Shown here: piece by piece, positions 7,544 to 11,404 of the stretch | How the letters are laid out: every line of letters starts with the position of its first letter | Numbering within the stretch: the first letter of the stretch is position 1 | NCBI GenBank assembly: GCA_016297945.1 | Contig: JAEDFR010000076.1 | Location: 1-11,404, forward strand | DNA: 11,404 bases | Direction: 5' to 3' | From: Lachnospiraceae bacterium | Lineage (GTDB): Bacteria > Bacillota > Clostridia > Lachnospirales > Lachnospiraceae | Notes under the pieces: model-generated | Database searches by the model: none | What the model was told of the DNA's origin: nothing | Seen by the model: the letters and a program-made list of their open reading frames with translations, nothing else | Made by a program: the position numbers and the translations under genes

Positions 7544-8173
7544 ATGAAAGAAAATTACCAAAAAAAACTGGATGAGATTTTATGTAAACCTGAGACAACA
7601 GGGAAAAAGCTGCTCATTCACTGTTGTTGCGCACCGTGCAGCAGCTATGTATTGGAATATCTGGGCAACTATTTTTCCATTACGGTTTTATATTACAATC
7701 CAAACATCACAAGCGAGGCAGAATACCATAAGCGTGTGGAAGAGCAAAAACGTCTGATTGATGCATTTAATGCCCAAAATAAGTGTCAGTATCCCATTTC
7801 TTTTCTTGAGGGAGAGTATCATCCGAATATGTTTTTTGAGGCCGTAAGAGGACATGAAAAGGACAAAGAAGGAGGAAAGCGGTGTGAAATCTGCTTTGAA
7901 ATGCGATTAAACGAAGCTGCTTGCCTTGCAAAAGAAGGCGGATTTGATTATTTTACGACATCTTTAACCATTAGTCCGCTTAAAAATGCGGAAAAGCTCA
8001 ATGATATCGGTTCAGCTTGCGGAGAAAAGTACGGCGTCGCCTTTTTGCCGTCCGATTTTAAAAAGAAAAACGGATACAAGCGTTCCATTGAGCTATCCAA
8101 AGAATATGATTTATACAGACAGAATTTCTGTGGCTGTGTTTTTAGTCAGAATGAAATAAAAAATGAGGGATAA
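7544..8173 (+). CDS. queH: Epoxyqueuosine reductase QueH
   Basis: QueH (formerly DUF208) performs the last step of queuosine synthesis, reducing epoxyqueuosine to queuosine in the wobble position of GUN-anticodon tRNAs (Tyr, His, Asn, Asp). It is unrelated to the cobalamin enzyme QueG. The 209-residue protein has the family's cysteine signatures: HCCCAPC at 26-32, CEIC at 114-117 (with the following FEMRL), and CGC at 196-198. These are expected to hold the [4Fe-4S] cluster and adjacent metal known for the family. TSLTISPLKN at 139-148 is also characteristic. I start it at the ATG at 7544, preceded by GGAAG at 7534-7538; a TTG at 7532 would add four residues but has no better site. It ends 1 nt before argS. 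No other queuosine gene is in the window, so precursor supply must be encoded elsewhere or come from salvage. Confidence 0.95.
   Translation: MKENYQKKLDEILCKPETTGKKLLIHCCCAPCSSYVLEYLGNYFSITVLYYNPNITSEAEYHKRVEEQKRLIDAFNAQNKCQYPISFLEGEYHPNMFFEAVRGHEKDKEGGKRCEICFEMRLNEAACLAKEGGFDYFTTSLTISPLKNAEKLNDIGSACGEKYGVAFLPSDFKKKNGYKRSIELSKEYDLYRQNFCGCVFSQNEIKNEG
8165..8170 (+). promoter_or_regulatory. Ribosome binding site that sets the argS start
   Basis: GAGGGA within the last codons of queH lies 4 nt before the ATG at 8175. The in-frame ATG at 8163 is preceded only by an A-rich run, so 8175 (giving MKKFLDLI) is preferred. Confidence 0.7.
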
Positions 8174-8174
8174 A

Positions 8175-9941
8175 ATGAAAAAATTTTTAGATTTAATTTC
8201 AGAAGAAATGAAACAGGCATTTACTGAAGCCGGATATGACGGCGAGTTAGGCAAGGTAACGGTATCAAACCGGCCTGATTTGTGCGAATATCAATGCAAC
8301 GGTGCTATGGCGGGTGCGAAGCTCTATCATAAGGCACCAATTATGATTGCAAATGATGTTGCCGCAAAATGTGCTGACAGCAAGGTGTTTGCATCGGTGG
8401 AAGCGGTTGCTCCCGGATTTTTAAATATTCGTCTGGATGAACAGTTTATTGCCGATTATCTGGAAGAGATGAAAGCTGATAAAAAATATGGACTTGAAGA
8501 AGCAAAAGAACCGTCAAAGATTGTGATTGATTATGGCGGCCCGAATGTTGCAAAACCTCTGCATGTCGGTCATTTGCGTTCTGCAATCATCGGAGAGAGT
8601 ATAAAGCGGATTGCAAGATACAACGGTCATGAGGTAATTGGTGATATCCATTTGGGAGACTGGGGTCTGCAGATGGGATTAATCATTACCGAATTAAAAG
8701 AAAGACAACCCAATCTTCCTTATTTTGATGAAAGCTTCGAAGGAGAATATCCAAAAGAAGCGCCGTTTACAATTTCCGAGCTTGAGGAAATTTATCCGGC
8801 TGCCAGCCTGAAATCAAAAGAGGATGCAGAATATAAAGAACGCGCTATGGATGCGACCTTTAAGCTTCAAAACGGTGTCAGAGGATATCGCGCTTTATGG
8901 AACCATATCATTGCTGTTTCCGTTTTCGACCTTAAGAAAAACTATGAAAAATTAAATGTGGAATTCGACTTGTGGAAGGGAGAATCCGATGTCCATGATG
9001 TTATTCCGGGCATGGTTGAATATATGAAACGGGAAGGATACGCACACGAATCGGAAGGTGCGTTGGTTGTTGATGTAAAAGAAGAAACGGATACTAAGGA
9101 AATCCCGCCCTGTATGATATTAAAAAGTGACGGCGCTTCTTTATACAATACGACGGATTTAGCGACTATTAAAGAGCGTATGGAAGAAATCAAGCCGGAT
9201 CATATCATTTATGTCGTAGATAAAAGACAGGAGTTGTACTTTACGCAGGTGTTCCGTTGTGCGCGCAAGACCAAGCTGGTTACACCCGAAACCAAGCTGA
9301 CCTTTGTCGGTTTTGGTACGATGAACGGCAAGGACGGAAAGCCGTTTAAAACGCGTCAGGGTGGCGTTATGCGTCTGGAAAATCTGATTCGCGATATCAA
9401 CGATCAGATGTATGAAAAGATTGTGTCAAATCATGAAGTGGCAGAAGATGAAGCGAAGAAAACAGCGCAGATGGTAGCGTTAGCCGCTATTAAATATGGT
9501 GATTTATCCAATCAGGCAAGTAAAGACTACATCTTTGATGTGGAACGCTTTACTTCTTTTGAGGGAGATACCGGACCGTATATTTTATATACGATAGTTC
9601 GTATTAAATCGATTTTGACAAAATACGCCGCAACCGGAAAAAATGCGGATCAGGCTTCTATATTAAAAGCAGAAACAGCTGCTGAAAAAGAGCTGATGAT
9701 GAATTTGGCAGGCTTTAATGCCATGATGGAAAATGCCTGGGCGGAAATGGCACCACATAAAGTGTGTGCATATATTTATGACCTGGCAAATGCATTTAAC
9801 CACTTCTACCATGCAACAAAAATTATGCAGGAAGAAGATGAGGTAAAACAGGCAGGATATATTGCATTGTTACGATTAACCAAGGAAATCCTGGAAACAT
9901 GTATTGATGTACTGGGATTTAGTGCACCCGATCGGATGTGA
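8175..9941 (+). CDS. argS: Arginyl-tRNA synthetase
   Basis: ArgRS charges tRNA-Arg with arginine; it is a cytoplasmic class Ia synthetase that needs tRNA for amino-acid activation. The 588-residue protein has the N-terminal Arg-specific domain (about 1-88), a Rossmann catalytic core with the HIGH-type motif HVGH at 130-133 in the context AKPLHVGHLRS, and the KMSKS-equivalent loop KDGKPFKTR at 386-394, which is the normal ArgRS form rather than a defect. A helical DALR-type anticodon-binding domain covers about 470-588. Length is normal and no disruption is seen. It begins 1 nt after queH and ends 4 nt before mecA, so it is surely in an operon. No T-box leader can precede it here, because the upstream bases are queH coding sequence; any amino-acid-dependent control would have to act elsewhere. 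Confidence 0.97.
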   Translation: MKKFLDLISEEMKQAFTEAGYDGELGKVTVSNRPDLCEYQCNGAMAGAKLYHKAPIMIANDVAAKCADSKVFASVEAVAPGFLNIRLDEQFIADYLEEMKADKKYGLEEAKEPSKIVIDYGGPNVAKPLHVGHLRSAIIGESIKRIARYNGHEVIGDIHLGDWGLQMGLIITELKERQPNLPYFDESFEGEYPKEAPFTISELEEIYPAASLKSKEDAEYKERAMDATFKLQNGVRGYRALWNHIIAVSVFDLKKNYEKLNVEFDLWKGESDVHDVIPGMVEYMKREGYAHESEGALVVDVKEETDTKEIPPCMILKSDGASLYNTTDLATIKERMEEIKPDHIIYVVDKRQELYFTQVFRCARKTKLVTPETKLTFVGFGTMNGKDGKPFKTRQGGVMRLENLIRDINDQMYEKIVSNHEVAEDEAKKTAQMVALAAIKYGDLSNQASKDYIFDVERFTSFEGDTGPYILYTIVRIKSILTKYAATGKNADQASILKAETAAEKELMMNLAGFNAMMENAWAEMAPHKVCAYIYDLANAFNHFYHATKIMQEEDEVKQAGYIALLRLTKEILETCIDVLGFSAPDRM

Positions 9942-9945
9942 TAGA

Positions 9946-10692
9946 ATGGAATTTTTCAGAGTCAATGAACATATGGTCAAATGCGTTGTGACAGAGGATG
10001 ATATGGACCAGTATGATGTTTCAATTGAAGATTTTTTTACACGTAGTGACAATGCCATGGAATTTTTGCATGTCATTGTGCAACAGGCGAGCGAAGAAGT
10101 GGGGTACAAGCCACAGGGGCCACTGACTTCTCTTCAGATTGCGCCGGTTGATGAACACGGATTGGCTATTTTTTTAACCGAAAAACCGCAATTTGATCTT
10201 AAAACGGCGATAAATGCATTAAAAAAGGATGCAGGCATCGCTATTCCTGATGAAGTCTTTGATCAGGTTGAACATGCAACCGACGAAGAGCGGACGGAGC
10301 TTTTCCAAAAGTTTTTGCAAAACATTCATAAAGAGATTGAAAAGGGGTTAGATGATTCTATCCGTACCAATTCGGACGGAACCAGACATCTTGTCAGTCT
10401 GGATCGGAAAATATTTGCATTTGACAAGGTTTCCGATCTGTTTGGATATGTCAAAGCCGTAGAATTGCCAAAGCAAGTTGGCAGTAGTCTGTATAAGGAT
10501 CAGGATCATGATACTTATTATCTGATTGTTGACAGAAACGAATCCGAGGCAGGAACATTGGCAGGTGTGTATCTGACCGCATATGAATACGGACATTTTG
10601 TTTCAGAAAAAGCAGAGCATGCCTTGTTTATTAAGGAACACTGCGAATGCCTGATTGCAGAAAATGCGATTGGGAAAATGAAAGGAAATTAA
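9946..10692 (+). CDS. mecA: MecA-family adaptor protein for ClpC
   Basis: MecA proteins bind substrates with an N-terminal domain and activate the ClpC unfoldase with a C-terminal domain, targeting proteins such as competence or developmental regulators for ClpCP degradation. The 248-residue product begins MEFFRVNEHMVKC, closely matching the family start. The N-domain covers about 1-80 (with the family's GPL element at 58-60), followed by a variable helical, charged linker (about 81-145) and a C-domain (about 146-245) containing FAFDKVSDLFGYVKAV and a late HALFIKEHCECLI helix. A start at 9904 would add 14 residues that overlap argS and do not match the family. The ATG lies 4 nt after the argS stop with only a weak GGAT-type site, so translation is probably coupled to argS. 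Its substrates in this organism cannot be predicted. Confidence 0.9.
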   Translation: MEFFRVNEHMVKCVVTEDDMDQYDVSIEDFFTRSDNAMEFLHVIVQQASEEVGYKPQGPLTSLQIAPVDEHGLAIFLTEKPQFDLKTAINALKKDAGIAIPDEVFDQVEHATDEERTELFQKFLQNIHKEIEKGLDDSIRTNSDGTRHLVSLDRKIFAFDKVSDLFGYVKAVELPKQVGSSLYKDQDHDTYYLIVDRNESEAGTLAGVYLTAYEYGHFVSEKAEHALFIKEHCECLIAENAIGKMKGN

Positions 10693-10694
10693 TG

Positions 10695-10740
10695 TATATC
10701 CGGATTGATGATAGAAGGAAAGCGGAACAGACCGGATATA
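10695..10740. repeat. 9-bp perfect inverted repeat in the mecA-gre gap
   Basis: TATATCCGG (10695-10703) and CCGGATATA (10732-10740) are perfect complements, extendable by two G-T pairs to 11 bp, around a 28-nt purine-rich interval. The bases after it (TGACAGTAAT) are not a T-run, so it is not a typical terminator. Its right arm lies just upstream of a TATAAT at 10750-10755. It could be a paired operator for a dimeric regulator, or an mRNA stem limiting mecA-to-gre readthrough or decay. Confidence 0.7.
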
Positions 10741-10755
10741 TGACAGTAATATAAT
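10727..10755 (+). promoter_or_regulatory. Possible promoter for the Gre-family gene
   Basis: A perfect TATAAT lies at 10750-10755, and initiation near 10762 would leave a leader of about 20 nt containing AAGAGAG. No good -35 is present at 16-18 bp spacing. An alternative is ATGACA (10740-10745) with TATTAA (10763-10768) at 17 bp, which would give an almost leaderless mRNA. The inverted-repeat arm at 10732-10740 overlaps the expected -35 region. Confidence 0.35.
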
Positions 10756-10781
10756 CGAGCCATATTAAGAGAGCGTGAATT

Positions 10782-11279
10782 ATGAATAACGAATTAACGA
10801 AAAGTGATATCGAAAAAATGCAGGAGGAAATCGAATACCGTAAAATTACGGTCAGACAGGAACTCTTAGAGCATGTAAAGACGGCAAGGGCGCATGGTGA
10901 CCTAAGCGAAAATTTTGAATACAAGGCTGCCAAAAAAGAAAAGAATGCCAATGAAAGCCGTATCCGCTTTTTAGAGCGCATGATTAAGACTGCAGTAATT
11001 GTATCGGATGAATCACCGGACGATGAAGTGGGTATCAATAAAGAAGTAACCGTTGAGTTTTGTGATGATCACAGCGAAGAGACTTACTGCATCGTGACAA
11101 CAATGCGTGAGAATTCGCTAAAAGGGCTGATTAGTACAGAATCACCGGTGGGAAAAGCGCTAATGGGGCATAAGGTAAATGATAAGGTCACAGTTTGTGT
11201 GAATGACAAGGTGAGCTATGATTTGATAATTAAAAAGATTGATATTATGAAAGAAGATGTCGGGCTGAATAAATTTTAG
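10782..11279 (+). CDS. greA: GreA/GreB-family transcript cleavage factor
   Basis: Gre factors enter the secondary channel of RNA polymerase and stimulate cleavage of backtracked RNA. The 165-residue protein has the N-terminal antiparallel coiled coil (about 1-75) with the tip signature ARAHGDLSENFEYKAAKKEK at 35-54. The two acidic residues that organise the catalytic metal are present (Asp40, Glu43). The C-terminal FKBP-like domain (about 84-155) contains STESPVGKALMGHKVNDKV. It is a few residues longer than typical GreA (about 157-160) and its first 30 residues and central part are divergent, so it could be a second Gre paralogue rather than the main GreA. The ATG at 10782 is preceded by a weak AAGAGAG site. 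The last codons form the left arm of an intrinsic terminator. Confidence 0.9.
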   Translation: MNNELTKSDIEKMQEEIEYRKITVRQELLEHVKTARAHGDLSENFEYKAAKKEKNANESRIRFLERMIKTAVIVSDESPDDEVGINKEVTVEFCDDHSEETYCIVTTMRENSLKGLISTESPVGKALMGHKVNDKVTVCVNDKVSYDLIIKKIDIMKEDVGLNKF

Positions 11280-11300
11280 CCCGACATTTTATGTTTTCAT
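11254..11300 (+). terminator. Intrinsic terminator overlapping the gre stop codon
   Basis: ATGTCGGGCT (11257-11266) pairs perfectly with AGCCCGACAT (11278-11287). Including flanking A-T and G-T pairs the stem spans 11254-11269 with 11275-11290, about 16 bp around a 5-nt loop, followed by TTTATGTTTT. The stop codon TAG (11277-11279) lies inside the right arm. It closes the gre transcript. Confidence 0.9.
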
Positions 11301-11404
11301 TTCGGATTTGTGTTCCTGAAAAAGCTGTGCTGTAAGTACGATATGTGGAGTTTGCAGACCGATTATGCAGACGCTCTGCCACGTTTCTCACATAGTTCGC
11401 AATC
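11291..11404. other. Non-coding right edge, possible start of a diverged repeat copy
   Basis: No gene is recognised. A small hairpin (GCAGA 11367-11371, CGC loop, TCTGC 11375-11379) sits inside longer complementary arms TATGTG (11342-11347) and CACATA (11389-11394). The final nine bases, TTCGCAATC, also occur at 93-101 in the left-edge repeat region, and the bases just before show patchy resemblance to 72-92. Confidence 0.4.

Noticed and set aside
10631..11038. 135-codon open frame on the minus strand
   Set aside because: It is antisense to the Gre gene and mecA end, has no family resemblance and no ribosome binding site; the + strand frames carry clear protein signatures.
11291..11404. Open minus-strand frame running in from the right edge
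   Set aside because: It would continue straight through the terminator hairpin into the Gre gene antisense; composition is not protein-like and no start can be assigned.
11350..11404. Possible tRNA or other stable RNA at the right edge
   Set aside because: No cloverleaf, no TTCGA-type T-loop and no acceptor stem can be assembled on either strand.

Overview
The window looks like a chromosomal segment of a low-to-moderate GC Clostridia, most likely a Lachnospiraceae-type gut or rumen bacterium. The basis is the gene families (MecA adaptor, QueH, Gram-positive type CarAB, a Gre factor), strong AGGAGG-type ribosome binding sites and vegetative promoter hexamers. The genus cannot be named from the sequence alone. 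All seven genes are on the + strand and are tightly packed.

Layout. 1-202 is a non-coding, highly structured repeat region: a 24-bp direct repeat occurs twice, 117 bp apart, with three hairpins between and after the copies. 203-482 is AT-rich and holds no gene. A good extended -10 promoter (483-512) drives carA-carB (549-4914), which overlap by 8 nt and encode both subunits of carbamoyl-phosphate synthase for pyrimidine and arginine synthesis. After a 91-nt gap with a possible promoter comes a membrane-anchored c-di-GMP phosphodiesterase (5006-7459). It has a degenerate GGDEF domain, an intact EAL domain and an unusual charged tail. After 84 nt without a visible terminator come queH (queuosine tRNA modification), argS (arginyl-tRNA synthetase) and mecA (ClpC adaptor), separated by 1 and 4 nt, so they are probably co-transcribed. 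A Gre-family transcript cleavage factor (10782-11279) follows an 89-nt gap that carries a 9-bp inverted repeat and a TATAAT hexamer. It ends in an intrinsic terminator that overlaps its own last codons and stop. The last ~115 nt are non-coding and may enter another, diverged copy of the left-edge repeat.

The coding content is mostly housekeeping: nucleotide and amino-acid precursor supply, tRNA charging and modification, regulated proteolysis and transcription fidelity, with one signalling gene inserted. I do not see a clear undescribed system. The most unusual material is the repeat/hairpin family at the edges, the inverted repeat before the Gre gene, and the architecture and position of the phosphodiesterase. 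For five of the seven genes I use a start downstream of the longest possible open frame, because the ribosome binding site, the promoter or the known protein N-terminus favours it.
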